Positions 25,069-35,775 of a stretch of 64,000 nucleotides of DNA are shown piece after piece. Numbering within the stretch: position 1 is the first letter of the stretch; each line of letters begins with the position of its first letter. Source of the stretch: Streptomyces sp. TLI_146 (GTDB lineage Bacteria > Actinomycetota > Actinomycetes > Streptomycetales > Streptomycetaceae); contig NZ_PJMX01000001.1 in assembly GCF_002846415.1 (NCBI RefSeq), positions 2,604,001-2,668,000 of the forward strand. The letters are read 5' to 3'. The notes beneath the pieces are model-generated. The model was not told the origin of the DNA, did not search any database, and saw only the letters and a program-made list of their open reading frames with translations. The position numbers were made by a program, and so were the translations under genes.

Positions 25069-26327
25069 GCGAGCTGGGGCACGGTGAAGCAGTTGGCGTT
25101 CATCTCGCCCTGGGTCACCCACCCCTTGCCGTCCTGCCAGCGGGCCACCGACAGACAGGTGCGGCGCTCCTTCGGCGGCCGGTCCAGGTGCTCGTACGAG
25201 ACCGGGAGCAGCAGCCCGTGCGCGGTGTAGCGCTCGGGCCGGTCCAGGAATGCCTCCACGCACGCGCGCGTGAGGGCGTTCGCCGGGCAGGACCGGGCGG
25301 CGTCGGTGAACCACATCGCGGCCGCCCACCCCTCCAGCTGCCACTGCGAGAGCGGCTTGTCCTTCATGGCCGCGCGGAACGCCCGTACCTCCGGCTGGTC
25401 CTTCTCCTCGTAGTTGCGCGAAGAGCCGGTCACCCACAGGGCGTTGCGGCAGCGCGGGGCGTCCCGATAGTCGTCGGGCACCGCCGCGTTCCAGTTCTGC
25501 ACATTGGTGACCTTGGCGGTGACCTTCGCCCCGAGCGCGTCCATCGCCTCGCACAGCTGCACGTTGCCGTGCGTGTCCAGCGCGTCGAAGACCAGGTCGG
25601 CGCCGCGGGCCTTCAGATCGGCGGCGACCGCGCGGAAGTTCGGCAGCACGAAGTCGACCTGCTCGCCGACCACGTCGTACCCCTCGGCCTTCAGCCCGGC
25701 GGTCACCAGCCGGGCGTACGCGGCGGACGCGGCCTGGTTGTACGAGACGACGGCGGCGGTGCGGGCGCCCCGCTCGCGCTTGAAGTAGCGGTAGACCTCG
25801 GTGCCTCCGTACAGGCTGCCGCCCCAGCCGGGGGTGCCGTCGCGCGGGGCGTCGCTGCCGTAGATCCCGTACAGGTGCGGATAGGTGTCGTAGGCCGCGC
25901 CGATGGGCTGGCCGCCGATGTCGGGGACGCCCTGGGCGGAGACCTCGGGGGCGCCCGCGTAGTCGAGCGCGGTGGTCGCGACCAGCGCGAACACCTTCTT
26001 CTCGGTCACCAGCCGGTGCACGCACTCGGTGTTGCCGACCCCGCTGCCTCCGTCGTCGCAGGTGAGCACCTCCACCTTGCGCCCAGCCAGCCCGCCGCGG
26101 GCGTTGAGCGCGTCGAAGTAGGCGCGGGCGCCGTCGCGCGGCCCGGTGAACGCGGCGCCGCCGACCGGGCTGGTCTCGCTCGCGATGATCCCGATCCGGA
26201 CGGGTCCGGCGCCCGAGGCGGTCGGCCCGCTCTCGAAGTCCCGCTCGGGCACCCGGCTGCCGCAGCCGGCGCCCAGCAGGAGCAGCGCCGCCAGCAGCAG
26301 GCCTTCAGCAGCCCGGCGCGGCCGCAT
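25056..26327 (-). CDS. Liv-type ABC transporter substrate-binding lipoprotein
   Basis: 423 residues with a lipobox, [10 protein letters not shown] (Cys22). The mature part is a type-I periplasmic-binding fold: [77 protein letters not shown]. This is the class that serves branched-chain amino acid and amide importers. It is coupled to the preceding MTB12-like gene (23-base overlap) and diverges from the fused permease/ATPase genes 600 bases away, so together they should form one importer. The ligand cannot be told. Confidence 0.87.
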   Translation of the reverse strand: MRPRRAAEGLLLAALLLLGAGCGSRVPERDFESGPTASGAGPVRIGIIASETSPVGGAAFTGPRDGARAYFDALNARGGLAGRKVEVLTCDDGGSGVGNTECVHRLVTEKKVFALVATTALDYAGAPEVSAQGVPDIGGQPIGAAYDTYPHLYGIYGSDAPRDGTPGWGGSLYGGTEVYRYFKRERGARTAAVVSYNQAASAAYARLVTAGLKAEGYDVVGEQVDFVLPNFRAVAADLKARGADLVFDALDTHGNVQLCEAMDALGAKVTAKVTNVQNWNAAVPDDYRDAPRCRNALWVTGSSRNYEEKDQPEVRAFRAAMKDKPLSQWQLEGWAAAMWFTDAARSCPANALTRACVEAFLDRPERYTAHGLLLPVSYEHLDRPPKERRTCLSVARWQDGKGWVTQGEMNANCFTVPQLAYRP

Positions 26328-26823
26328 TGCCGCTCAGCCGGACCAGGGCGCAGAGCGTCTTCACCGAGACCTTCCACGTCTGGTCCTGGAGCACCGCGGT
26401 GCCCTTGGCGCCGGGCAGCGCCGGGTTGCCGCCGACCAGCAGGTCGTACGTCACGGCGGCTTGGGTGGGCGAACCGAACGTGACGGCGGTGACCTTGGCG
26501 GAGGACTGCGCCGCGTTCTTGTCGTTGCCGAACGCGGCGAGCAGCGGCCGCAGCGCGTCGCCGTTCTCCAGCACCTTCACCTTGGCGTCGGTGGACGCCT
26601 TGGGGTCGAAGAACGTCGTCCAGTTCTTCTCGATCTGCGCCCTGGCCGCGGCCGGGTCGGCGGGCTGATCGGCGGCCGGGGACTCGGCGGGCGCGGTGGC
26701 GGTGGGCGAGGGGGACTTCTCGGAGCCGCCGCCGCTGTCCGAGCACGCCGCGGCGGCCGGGAACAGCACGAGCACCGCCGCGGCCGCCCAGGCCGCGGAC
26801 CGAACACGTGTGCCGGGACTCAT
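26305..26823 (-). CDS. MTB12-like secreted lipoprotein
   Basis: 172 residues from ATG 26823, with GGTGAG four bases upstream. The signal ends in FPAAAACSDSGG (lipobox Cys); a Ser/Pro/Ala-rich linker follows. The globular part (ARAQIEKNWTTFFDPKASTDAKVKVLENGDALRPLL onward, ending with paired Cys around KTLCALVRL and PGC) matches the low-molecular-weight antigen MTB12-type domain. Function unknown. It is co-transcribed with, and overlaps, the binding lipoprotein of the divergent transporter, which suggests it helps that system outside the membrane. Confidence 0.75.
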   Translation of the reverse strand: MSPGTRVRSAAWAAAAVLVLFPAAAACSDSGGGSEKSPSPTATAPAESPAADQPADPAAARAQIEKNWTTFFDPKASTDAKVKVLENGDALRPLLAAFGNDKNAAQSSAKVTAVTFGSPTQAAVTYDLLVGGNPALPGAKGTAVLQDQTWKVSVKTLCALVRLSGNAAAPGC

Positions 26824-26930
26824 CTGGCTCACCACCAAGACTGGATGCTTCCAGGGTCTGCCGCTTCAGGGCATAGTGCAAGGAATCGCCTCGCACCACC
26901 AGACGGGCGGACACCGGACATGGGGACCTG

Positions 26931-27323
26931 ATGCGGACTTCCCGGCTGCTGTGGGCGGGCCTGGCTGCCGCCGCCTGCGGCGCGGTCCTCTGCGTCGCGG
27001 GCTGGTACGGCGTCTCCGGCGAGCGCTTCGCCGCCCGCCAGATCCCCTACCTCGCCTCCTGTACGGTCCCGGGCGCGGCCCTGATCGTGGCGGGCGCGGT
27101 GCTGCTCGCACGGACCGCCGGTGCGGAACCGGCCGTCCGGGTGACCGGGCCCGGGGAACCACCGCCCGAGGATCCCGGACCGCCGTCCTCCGACGGCCCC
27201 TTGCTCCGGGTCCCCGGCGGCACCCTCGCCCACCGCCCCGACTGCCCGCTGGTGGCCGGGCGGCCGGACGCGCGACCGGCGGGCGAGGCGCCGCTGGACC
27301 CCTGCCCCGTGTGCGAGCCCTGA
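26931..27323 (+). CDS. Small membrane protein with C-terminal Cys motif
   Basis: 130 residues, two hydrophobic helices (about 7-25 and 45-62), then a Pro-rich cytoplasmic tail. The tail ends in HRPDCPLVAGR and LDPCPVCEP, the H-x3-C ... C-x2-C arrangement seen in small metal-binding or Ada-like tags. It directly precedes the fused transporter gene with a 2-base gap, so it is probably an accessory subunit of that transporter. I do not recognise a named family. Confidence 0.65.
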   Translation: MRTSRLLWAGLAAAACGAVLCVAGWYGVSGERFAARQIPYLASCTVPGAALIVAGAVLLARTAGAEPAVRVTGPGEPPPEDPGPPSSDGPLLRVPGGTLAHRPDCPLVAGRPDARPAGEAPLDPCPVCEP

Positions 27324-27325
27324 CC

Positions 27326-29794
27326 GTGGCGTCCCTGACGTACGACCTGACCCTCGCGGGACTCACGGTCGGCAGCGCCGCGGCCCTCACCGGCATGGGC
27401 CTGGTCGTCACCTACCGGGCCACCGGCGTGCTCAACCTGGCGCACGGCGCGATCGCCATGGTCTGCGCCTATCTGCTGCGCCAGCTCGTGGTCGAGTGGC
27501 ACTGGCCGCTCGCCCCGGCCGCCGCCCTCACCCTGCTGGTGGCCGCCCCGGGCCTGGGCGTGCTGCTCGACGTGCTGGTCTTCCGCCCGCTGTCCGTCCA
27601 GGGCAACGACCCGGCCCGCACCCTGGTCGCCTCGATCGGTGTGTTCGTGCTGCTCGTCGGCGGCGCCGCGCTGATCTGGGGCCCGGGCGCGCGGGCCGAC
27701 GCCCCGGCCCTGGTGACCGGCGAGCCCTGGGGCCAACTGGCCGTGGTGGCCGCCCTCGCCGCGCTGGTGGTCACGGTGACCCGGTGGACGAGGTTCGGCG
27801 GCGAGGTGCGGGCGGTCGTCGACAACCGCGAACTGGCCGCGCTCGGCGGCATCGACACCGACCGGGTGGCGTCGGTCGGCTGGGCGTTCGGCGCCTTCAC
27901 GGCCGGTCTGACGGGTGTGCTGCTCGCGCCCTATGTGCGCCTCGACCCGTACGGCCTGCCGCTGCTCGTCGTCGAGGTCATCGCGGTCGCGGTGGTCGCC
28001 AGGATGCGCAGTGTGGTGGTCGCGGTCGTCGCCGCGCTGCTGATCGGGGTGGCGCAGGCGCAGTTGACCCGGCTCCATCCGTCCGGGCGCGCCGAACCGC
28101 TGGTCCAGGCCGTGGGGGCGAACCTGTTCGTGGTGGCGCTGCTGGTGGCGGCGCTGGTGCTGCCGGGGGCGGGGACGCGGGACACACTGTCGCGGACGAC
28201 GGTCGCCGCGGTGCGGATACCGCCCGCCGCCTGGCTGGTGGCGGGCGTCCTGTTCCTGCTGCCGCTGGGCTTCGCGGGCTCCGATCTGCACACCTCGGTG
28301 CAGATCCCGGCGCTGGCGATCGTGCTGCTCTCGCTGGTCGTGGTGAGCGGCCGGGGCGGCCAGATCTCCCTGGGCCAGACCGCGTACGCGGGCCTTGGCG
28401 CCCTGTTCACCGGCTGGCTCTCGCAGTCGGTGCCGGAGCTGCTCGCCCTGCTCCTCGCGGTGCTCCTGGTCGCCCCGCTGGGCCTGCTGACGGGCCGGCC
28501 CGCGATCCGCCGCCACGGCCTGGCGCTCGCCCTGGCCACCCTCGCGGTCTCCGTCGCCACCAGCCGTTTCGTCTTCGCCCAGCCGTACGCGACCTCGGGC
28601 CTGACCCTGACCCGCCCGGCGGGCCTGGGCGACGACCGCGCGTACTACGCCGTCGAACTCGCCCTGCTGGCCTGCGCGTTGCTCACCGTGGCGGCCCTGC
28701 GCCGGGGCCGGACCGGACGCGCCCTGGCGGCGATGCGCGACCACGAGGAGGGCGCCCAGGCCGCGGGCGTGCCCGTCCCCGCGCTCAAGGTCGTCGCGTT
28801 CGTCGTCGGCGCAGCCCTCGCCGCGCTCGGCGGCGGGCTGCTCTCGATGGGGCTGCGCACCTTCGACCCGGGCGCGTACGACCCGGTGCGCGGGCTGCTC
28901 TGGTTCGCCGCGGTGGTGGTGCTCGGCGCGGACAACCTGCTGGGCGCCCCGGCCGCGGCCGCCCTCCTGGTCGGCCTGGACGCGGGCACCCGGGGCGGCG
29001 TCGCGGCCGCCGCCATCGGTCTGCTCGCCCTGCTCGTCGGCCGCTTCCCGCAGGCCCACGAGCTGCTCTCCCGGTGGCGCAGACCCCCGAAGCCGCCCCC
29101 GGCCACGGCACGGAAGGTGTACGCGCTCCCGGCGGGCCCGGCCCCGGCGGCGGCCCCCGAACTCGCCGCGCGCGGGGTGCGGCTCGCGTACGGCTCGTAC
29201 ACCGTCCTCGCGGGCGTCGACCTGGCCGTGCCGCCGGGCCGGGTCACCGCGCTGATCGGGGGCAACGGCGCCGGGAAGACCACGCTGTTCCACTGCCTGT
29301 GCGGCACCCTGCGCCCCGACGCCGGGCGGGTCGCCTTCGGCGGGGCAGACATCACCCGCCGCCCGGCCCACGCCCGTACCCGGCTCGGCATCGCGCGGAC
29401 CTTCCAGCGGATCGCGGTGTTCGACTCGCTGACGGTGGAGGAGAACGTACGGATCGGGGCCGAGCAGGGCCGGGTGCGCGACCCGGCGGCGGTCGAGCAG
29501 GCGCTGCGGCTGATGGGGCTCGCGGGCGGGGTGCGGCGGCTGCCCGCCGCCGGACTGCCCACCGGCACCCTGCGCCGCGTCGAGCTCGGCCGGGCGCTGG
29601 CGGGCCGCCCGCACACGCTCCTGCTCGACGAGCCGGCCGCCGGACTCGACACCGCCGAGGCCGGGGAACTGGCCCGGGTGCTGCGGGCGCTGGCCGCCGA
29701 CGGCATGGCCGTACTCGTCGTCGAGCACGACCTCGACCTGGTCGCGGACATCGCGGACACGGTCCATGTGATGCGGGCGGGACGGATCGGATGA
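27326..29794 (+). CDS. Fused LivH-LivM-LivG ABC transporter protein
   Basis: 822 residues from GTG 27326; GTG 27311 is also in frame. Three units follow one another: a LivH-like permease (about 1-290; TGVLNLAHGAIAMVCAYLLRQ), a LivM-like permease (about 295-590; GRGGQISLGQTAYAGLGALF) and a LivG-like ATPase (about 610-822) with intact Walker A GGNGAGKTT, Q-loop ARTFQRIAVFD and Walker B LLLDEPAAGLDTAE. The ABC signature is loose (LPTGTLRRVELGRALA). Normally these are three genes. The chain should form the pore and half of the ATPase pair, partnered by the next gene. It belongs to a HAAT-type importer of unknown substrate. Confidence 0.88.
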   Translation: MASLTYDLTLAGLTVGSAAALTGMGLVVTYRATGVLNLAHGAIAMVCAYLLRQLVVEWHWPLAPAAALTLLVAAPGLGVLLDVLVFRPLSVQGNDPARTLVASIGVFVLLVGGAALIWGPGARADAPALVTGEPWGQLAVVAALAALVVTVTRWTRFGGEVRAVVDNRELAALGGIDTDRVASVGWAFGAFTAGLTGVLLAPYVRLDPYGLPLLVVEVIAVAVVARMRSVVVAVVAALLIGVAQAQLTRLHPSGRAEPLVQAVGANLFVVALLVAALVLPGAGTRDTLSRTTVAAVRIPPAAWLVAGVLFLLPLGFAGSDLHTSVQIPALAIVLLSLVVVSGRGGQISLGQTAYAGLGALFTGWLSQSVPELLALLLAVLLVAPLGLLTGRPAIRRHGLALALATLAVSVATSRFVFAQPYATSGLTLTRPAGLGDDRAYYAVELALLACALLTVAALRRGRTGRALAAMRDHEEGAQAAGVPVPALKVVAFVVGAALAALGGGLLSMGLRTFDPGAYDPVRGLLWFAAVVVLGADNLLGAPAAAALLVGLDAGTRGGVAAAAIGLLALLVGRFPQAHELLSRWRRPPKPPPATARKVYALPAGPAPAAAPELAARGVRLAYGSYTVLAGVDLAVPPGRVTALIGGNGAGKTTLFHCLCGTLRPDAGRVAFGGADITRRPAHARTRLGIARTFQRIAVFDSLTVEENVRIGAEQGRVRDPAAVEQALRLMGLAGGVRRLPAAGLPTGTLRRVELGRALAGRPHTLLLDEPAAGLDTAEAGELARVLRALAADGMAVLVVEHDLDLVADIADTVHVMRAGRIG

Positions 29795-29816
29795 GGCCGG
29801 AAGGGGGGCGTGCGTG

Positions 29817-30476
29817 ATGGCCGTCGAGATCGAACTGCGGCGCGCCCGGGTGCGGTACGGCCCGCTGGAGGCGCTGCACGGGGTCGACCTGGCCGTACCC
29901 GCCCGCGCCCTCACCGTCCTGCTCGGCCGCAACGGCTCCGGCCGCACGAGCGTGCTGCGCGCGCTGGCCGGGACAGTGGCGCTGACGGCCGGGCGGGTGG
30001 TGTGGCGCGGCGCCGACGTCACCGGGCTGCCCGTGCACCAGCGTGCGCGGCGCGGCCTGTGCCTGGTCCCGGACGTACGAGCCGTGCACGCCGGGCTGAC
30101 CGTCGCCGAGAACCTCGAACTCGCCGCGCCGGGCGGTGACTTCACGGTCGCGCTCGACGGCTACCCGGCGCTGCGCCCGCTCCTGCCCCGGCGGGCGGGC
30201 ACCCTGTCGGGCGGCGAGCAGCGGATGCTCGCGGTGTCGCGCGCGCTGGTCGGCGGCGCCCGCCTCGTCCTGCTCGACGAGCCGACCCAGGGCATGGCCC
30301 CGGAAGTGGCCGAGCGCACCTACGACCTGCTGGCCGGTCTCGCGCGGGAGCGGGCCGTGGTGGTCGCGGAGCAGCGGCTGCCGCCCGGCCGACCGGCGAT
30401 CGTGCACCGGCTGCGGCGGGGGAACGTGGTCTTCAGCGGCGAGAGCGCGGAGCTCGAAGGCCTGCCCCCTCAGTGA
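29817..30476 (+). CDS. LivF-like ABC ATPase with Walker A Lys replaced by Arg
   Basis: 219 residues from ATG 29817, with AAGGGGGG upstream; GTG 29814 is also usable. Signature LSGGEQRMLAVSRAL and Walker B LVLLDEPTQGMAPE are normal. Walker A reads GRNGSGRTS: the invariant Lys is Arg (CGC), which in most ABC proteins cripples ATP hydrolysis. The neighbouring LivG domain is canonical, so the pair may have one degenerate site, as in several asymmetric ABC transporters. The gene starts 22 bases after the fused LivHMG gene and ends the operon before a strong terminator. Confidence 0.87.
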   Translation: MAVEIELRRARVRYGPLEALHGVDLAVPARALTVLLGRNGSGRTSVLRALAGTVALTAGRVVWRGADVTGLPVHQRARRGLCLVPDVRAVHAGLTVAENLELAAPGGDFTVALDGYPALRPLLPRRAGTLSGGEQRMLAVSRALVGGARLVLLDEPTQGMAPEVAERTYDLLAGLARERAVVVAEQRLPPGRPAIVHRLRRGNVVFSGESAELEGLPPQ

Positions 30477-30502
30477 GCGGTCGCTCCCGGAAGAGCGGCG
30501 AG

Positions 30503-30532
30503 GCCCCGCCCGGTCGGCCGACCGGGCGGGGC
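30503..30532. terminator. Perfect inverted repeat between livF-like and rpf genes
   Basis: GCCCCGCCCGGTCGG and its exact complement, directly abutting (15-bp arms). It serves as a terminator for both convergent genes. Confidence 0.85.
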
Positions 30533-30546
30533 TGTGACCGTGCGTC

Positions 30547-31744
<1,198 letters not shown>

Positions 31745-31801
31745 CGTTGTCCTTTCAGGAGCCGGGAACCACCCGGCGCACGCATCCAGTAGGAGCCACC
31801 C

Positions 31802-32575
31802 GTGCCGCGCATGCTCGACGTCAGCGAGGACGTCCGCGCCGAGATCGGCGACGAAGAAGCCGACCGGCTGCTCGCCGGCGAGAACGCCCCGGGCAGCTAC
31901 GACTGCACCTCCTGCCGCACTCCGGGCGACTCCGAGCACGAGGCCACCAGCACCGTGCTCTTCGTCGGCGAGGAGACCGCGGTCCTCGCCTTCGCCCACG
32001 CCTCCTGCATCCCCTCCCAGGTCGTCCAGGTCTCCGAGGAACAGCTCCAGGGGGCCGTCCGTTCCATCACCGGCGACGAGTTCGGGGGCGCCGCGCCCCA
32101 GCAGGCCGTCCTGGGGATCACCAGCGGCCTCATCCTGATCGAGGGCGCGCTGCACCCGGCGCTCGTCGTGGAGCCGACCGCCCCGATCGCCCGCCCCGGC
32201 TCGGGCGGCACCACGGACGAGTTCCTGCCGCTCCTGATCGAGCAGGGCTTCGTCCCGGTCACCGACGTCGGCCGGATGCCCTCGGTGCTCTCCGGCTGGT
32301 CGGTGCTGCTCGCCATGGGCCAGCTGCACGCGATCCTCCAGCCCGGCACCGGCGGCAGCGGCAGCCCGGTCTCCTGGTGGCAGGCGCACCAGCCGCTCCA
32401 GGTGACCGAGGGCTGGCGCGCGGCGGCCAACCGCACCCAGCGCGTCCTGGTCTTCGCGGCCCCGGTCGGCTCCATCGGCCAGCAGCCCCGCGAGGACCTG
32501 CTGCGCGACGCCCTGGAGAAGGCGGCGTCGGACGGCACGCTGGTGTCGGCCGCGATGCCGCTGGCGGGCACCTGA
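31802..32575 (+). CDS. Conserved hypothetical protein (actinobacterial)
   Basis: 257 residues from GTG 31802, with AGGAG six bases upstream. No signal peptide or membrane helix. An early CTSCRTPGDSEHE may be a small Cys pair. Repeated hydrophobic strands follow (STVLFVGEETAVLAFAHASC, AVLGITSGLILIEGALHPALVVEPTAPI, GWSVLLAMGQLHAILQPG). I do not recognise a functional domain. It is alone on its strand, divergent from the small low-GC gene by 57 bases. Confidence 0.75.
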   Translation: MPRMLDVSEDVRAEIGDEEADRLLAGENAPGSYDCTSCRTPGDSEHEATSTVLFVGEETAVLAFAHASCIPSQVVQVSEEQLQGAVRSITGDEFGGAAPQQAVLGITSGLILIEGALHPALVVEPTAPIARPGSGGTTDEFLPLLIEQGFVPVTDVGRMPSVLSGWSVLLAMGQLHAILQPGTGGSGSPVSWWQAHQPLQVTEGWRAAANRTQRVLVFAAPVGSIGQQPREDLLRDALEKAASDGTLVSAAMPLAGT

Positions 32576-33076
32576 CCTGACGGCCCCCGCGGCCGGTCAG
32601 GGCCCCGCCGAGCCGACGGCCCGGCGGGCCTCCGGTCAGCCAGGCAGCCCCGGCCCCGCAGCCCGGACCCCGTTTTCGTCTGCGGCCCGGTGGGGGCTGG
32701 TCGCGCAGTTCCCCGCGCCCCTTTTCGGCCCGGCCTTCGTCTGCAGGCCGTCCCCAACTGGTCGCGCAGTTCCCCGCGCCCCTAAAAGCGCCCCTCCGGG
32801 CCGCCCAGGGGATTGCCGCGCAGCGGCATCTAAGGGGCGCGGGGAACTGCGCGAGCAACCCACCACGATCCGCAGACGAACGAGGGTTTAGGGGCGTAGC
32901 CCCAGCCCCCCGGCCGAGCGGCCGCCCGGCTGGCTCACACCCCCCCGGAAGACCCGCCCTCGCGTCCGGCCTCGCGTGAGCGCCCCGCGTACGCCCCGAT
33001 CACCTCGTGCATCCGGTGACCCGTGATATCTGCCGCCAGCCCGCATCCGAGAGCCCTCGGGGTCGTTGGCACATAC
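32576..33076. other. Non-coding region dominated by a dispersed inverted-repeat element
   Basis: About 500 bases without a convincing gene. Most of it is the repeat described at 32675-32880. A short hairpin GGGGC-GTA-GCCCC at 32891-32903 follows it. Confidence 0.6.
32675..32880. repeat. Composite dispersed repeat with long inverted arms
   Basis: The left arm starts TTCGTCTGCGG and runs into GGTCGCGCAGTTCCCCGCGC. The core GGTCGCGCAGTTCCCCGCGC appears directly again at 32760-32779, and inverted at 32831-32854, after which the right arm closes with CCGCAGACGAA (32870-32880). The same element recurs at 61738-61885, and its core lies inside scpA at 44747-44770. It resembles the abundant palindromic intergenic elements of Streptomyces genomes. 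Confidence 0.85.
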
Positions 33077-33511
33077 GTGCACGCATACGAGCCCTCCCGC
33101 CAGCCGTACCAGTCGCAGATCCCCTCCATGCGACCCGCGCAGGACCTCTCGGGCGGCCACTCGGCCACGCCGATCTACGACGCGCTGTACTCGGAGTACC
33201 GCCGGTCCTTCCGGGCCCTGCCGGGCGACCGGAGCAACGAGGACGACCTCGGCTTCCGGGGCTTCGCGGCCCTGGGGCACGCCGGATCCCTCGGCTTCCG
33301 CGGCGCCCACCAGCACCACTCCCAGCCGGCACACGCGCAGGCGCCGCACCCGCAGACCGTGCCGAGCTTCCAGCCGTACCCCGCGCACAGCGGTGCGCCC
33401 TGGCAGCTCAGCGGGACGGCCGGCGGCACCGGGCACACGACAGGGCGGCAGCACACCGGGCTCCAGCAGATCCCGGCAGCACTGCCGCCCGCCCCCCGCA
33501 GGGGCCTGTGA
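33077..33511 (+). CDS. Conserved hypothetical protein, DUF6643-like
   Basis: 144 residues if GTG 33077 is the start; no ribosome site is evident for it or for the earlier GTG 33023, so the start is uncertain. The N-terminal half (HAYEPSRQPYQSQ, SGGHSATPIYDALYSEYRRSF, GDRSNEDDLGFRGF) is the conserved part of a small streptomycete-specific family. The rest is low complexity, rich in His, Pro, Gln and Gly. It ends shortly before der, convergent with it. Function unknown. Confidence 0.65.
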   Translation: MHAYEPSRQPYQSQIPSMRPAQDLSGGHSATPIYDALYSEYRRSFRALPGDRSNEDDLGFRGFAALGHAGSLGFRGAHQHHSQPAHAQAPHPQTVPSFQPYPAHSGAPWQLSGTAGGTGHTTGRQHTGLQQIPAALPPAPRRGL

Positions 33512-33553
33512 GGCCGTAGGGCCCCGACCCCCGAGGGGTTACCTCACAAGGGG

Positions 33554-35005
33554 TTACTTCTTCTTGCTGCGCTTCTCGCGCACCCGCACCGAGATGTGGA
33601 TCGGGGTGCCCTCGAAGCCGAACTCCTCGCGCAGCCGGCGCTCGACGAAGCGCCGGTAGCCGTGCTCCAGGAAGCCCGAGGCGAACAGCACGAACCGCGG
33701 CGGCTTGGTGCCCGCCTGCGTACCGAACAGGATGCGCGGCTGCTTGCCGCCGCGGATCGGGTGCGGGTGGGCGGCGACGATCTCACCGAGGAAGGCGTTG
33801 AGCCGACCGGTCGGGACGCGCGTCTCCCAGCCCGCCAGCGCGTTCTCGATGGCCGGGACCAGCTTCTCCATGTGGCGGCCGGTCAGCGCCGAGACGTTGA
33901 CGCGCGGGGCCCAGGCCACCTGCTGCATCTCGGTCTCGATCTCGCGCTCCAGGTAGTAGCGGCGCTCCTCGTCGAGGTCGTCCCACTTGTTGTACGCGAT
34001 GACGATGGCACGGCCCGACTCGACGGCCATGGTGATGATGCGCTGGTCCTGGACGCTGATGTTCTCGGTCGCGTCGATCAGGATCACCGCCACCTCGGCC
34101 TTCTCCACGGCGGCGGCCGTGCGCAGCGAGGCGTAGTAGTCGGCGCCCTGCTGGAGGTGGACCCGCTTGCGGATGCCCGCGGTGTCGATGAACTTCCAGG
34201 TCACACCGCCGAGCTCGATCAGCTCGTCGACCGGGTCGCGGGTGGTGCCGGCCAGCTCGTTGACGACGACGCGGTCCTCCTTCGCCACCTTGTTCAGGAG
34301 CGAGGACTTGCCGACGTTCGGGCGGCCGATGAGCGCGATACGGCGGGGGCCGCCGGGGGCCGCGCCGCCGAAGGTCTGCGCGGGCGCCTCGGGCAGCGCC
34401 TCCAGAACGGCGTCCAGCATGTCGCCGGTGCCGCGGCCGTGCAGCGAGGAGACGGGGTGCGGCATACCGAGGCCGAGGGACCACAGCGCGGCGGCGTCCG
34501 CCTCGCCCGACTGGCCGTCCACCTTGTTGGCGCACAGCACGACGGGCTTGCCGGCCCGGCGCAGCAGCTTGACGACGGCCTCGTCGGTGTCGGTGGCGCC
34601 GACCTTGGCGTCCACGACGAAGACACAGGCGTCGGCGGCCTCGATCGCGTACTCCGCCTGGGCGGCGACGGACGCGTCGATGCCGAGCACGTCCTGCTCC
34701 CAGCCGCCGGTGTCGACGACCTTGAACCGACGGCCGGCCCACTCCGCCTCGTAGGTGACGCGGTCGCGGGTGACGCCCGGCTTGTCCTCGACGACCGCCT
34801 CGCGGCGGCCGATGATGCGGTTCACCAGGGTCGACTTGCCGACGTTCGGGCGGCCGACGACGGCGAGGACGGGCAGCGGGCCGTGGCCCGCCTCCTCGAT
34901 CGCGCCCTCGACGTCCTCGATGTCGAAGCCCTCTTCCGCGGCGAGCTCCATGAACTCCGCGTACTCGGCGTCGCCAAGCGCTCCGTGGTCGTGCTGGTCG
35001 TTCAT
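33554..35005 (-). CDS. der: Ribosome biogenesis GTPase Der (EngA)
   Basis: 483 residues from ATG 35005, with GAGGAA eight bases upstream. Two tandem GTPase domains each carry a P-loop GRPNVGKS (about residues 51 and 225) with DTGG/DTAG G3 and NKVD/NKWD G4 boxes. A KH-like domain follows, ending in a basic tail (REKRSKKK). An acidic 45-residue N-terminal extension is usual in actinobacteria. Der acts in assembly of the 50S ribosomal subunit. It follows plsC by 71 bases and ends the minus-strand cluster tyrA-cmk-plsC-der. Confidence 0.97.
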   Translation of the reverse strand: MNDQHDHGALGDAEYAEFMELAAEEGFDIEDVEGAIEEAGHGPLPVLAVVGRPNVGKSTLVNRIIGRREAVVEDKPGVTRDRVTYEAEWAGRRFKVVDTGGWEQDVLGIDASVAAQAEYAIEAADACVFVVDAKVGATDTDEAVVKLLRRAGKPVVLCANKVDGQSGEADAAALWSLGLGMPHPVSSLHGRGTGDMLDAVLEALPEAPAQTFGGAAPGGPRRIALIGRPNVGKSSLLNKVAKEDRVVVNELAGTTRDPVDELIELGGVTWKFIDTAGIRKRVHLQQGADYYASLRTAAAVEKAEVAVILIDATENISVQDQRIITMAVESGRAIVIAYNKWDDLDEERRYYLEREIETEMQQVAWAPRVNVSALTGRHMEKLVPAIENALAGWETRVPTGRLNAFLGEIVAAHPHPIRGGKQPRILFGTQAGTKPPRFVLFASGFLEHGYRRFVERRLREEFGFEGTPIHISVRVREKRSKKK

Positions 35006-35076
35006 GAAGTCCGTTCCTCGTTCTACGTCATCGATGGACCGGGCGTCCGGTCCACTACTCAAGTCTCAAGTCTCGC

Positions 35077-35775
35077 TCAGCGCCCGGTGAGGCGCCTGGC
35101 GTTTTCCAGGTGGCCGGTGAGCCGCTCCTGGATCCGTACGGTCGCCTCGTCCAGCGCCGTACGGGTCCGCCTGCCGCTGCCGTCCCCGGCCTGGAAGGCG
35201 TCGCCGAAGACGACGTCGACCCGGCTGCGCAGGGGCGGCAGCGCCTTTATCAACCGTCCCCTGCGCTCGGTGCTTCCCAGCACCGCCACGGGGACGATCG
35301 GCGCCCCCGACCGCAGGGCGAAGTAGGCGAGCCCGGCGCGCAGCGACGCGAAGTCGCCGTCGCCCCGGGTGCCCTCGGGGAAGATCCCCAGCACACCGCC
35401 GTCGTCCAGCACCCCGATCGCCTGGTCGATCGCGGTCCGGTCGACGGTCGACCGGTCCACCTTCACCTGGCCGATCCCGCGCAGGAACGGGTCGAGCGGC
35501 CCGATGAAGGCCTCCTTCTTGATGAGGAAGTGCACCGGCCTCGGCGCGGTCCCCATCAGCATCGGCCCGTCGATGTTGTGCGCGTGGTTGACGGCCAGGA
35601 TGGCCGGGCCGCTGGCCGGTACCCGCCAGGCCCCGAGCACTCTGGGCTTCCACAGCCCGTACATCAGCCCGACGCCGATCCGGCGCCCGACCTCGGCGCC
35701 GCGCTCCGTGACAGGCAGATGCGGCGCGAAGCGCCTCGATGAGGGGCGGTGGCCGGGTGACGGGAGGGCTGTCAC
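35077..35775 (-). CDS. 1-acyl-sn-glycerol-3-phosphate acyltransferase (PlsC-like)
   Basis: 232 residues from GTG 35775, overlapping the cmk stop as GTGA. Acyltransferase block I NHAHNID (N-H-x4-D) and block III FPEGTRG are intact, with PIVPVAVLG as block IV. It adds the second acyl chain in phosphatidic acid synthesis at the membrane, using acyl-CoA or acyl-ACP. The cmk-plsC-der order is common in actinobacteria. Confidence 0.92.
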   Translation of the reverse strand: MTALPSPGHRPSSRRFAPHLPVTERGAEVGRRIGVGLMYGLWKPRVLGAWRVPASGPAILAVNHAHNIDGPMLMGTAPRPVHFLIKKEAFIGPLDPFLRGIGQVKVDRSTVDRTAIDQAIGVLDDGGVLGIFPEGTRGDGDFASLRAGLAYFALRSGAPIVPVAVLGSTERRGRLIKALPPLRSRVDVVFGDAFQAGDGSGRRTRTALDEATVRIQERLTGHLENARRLTGR

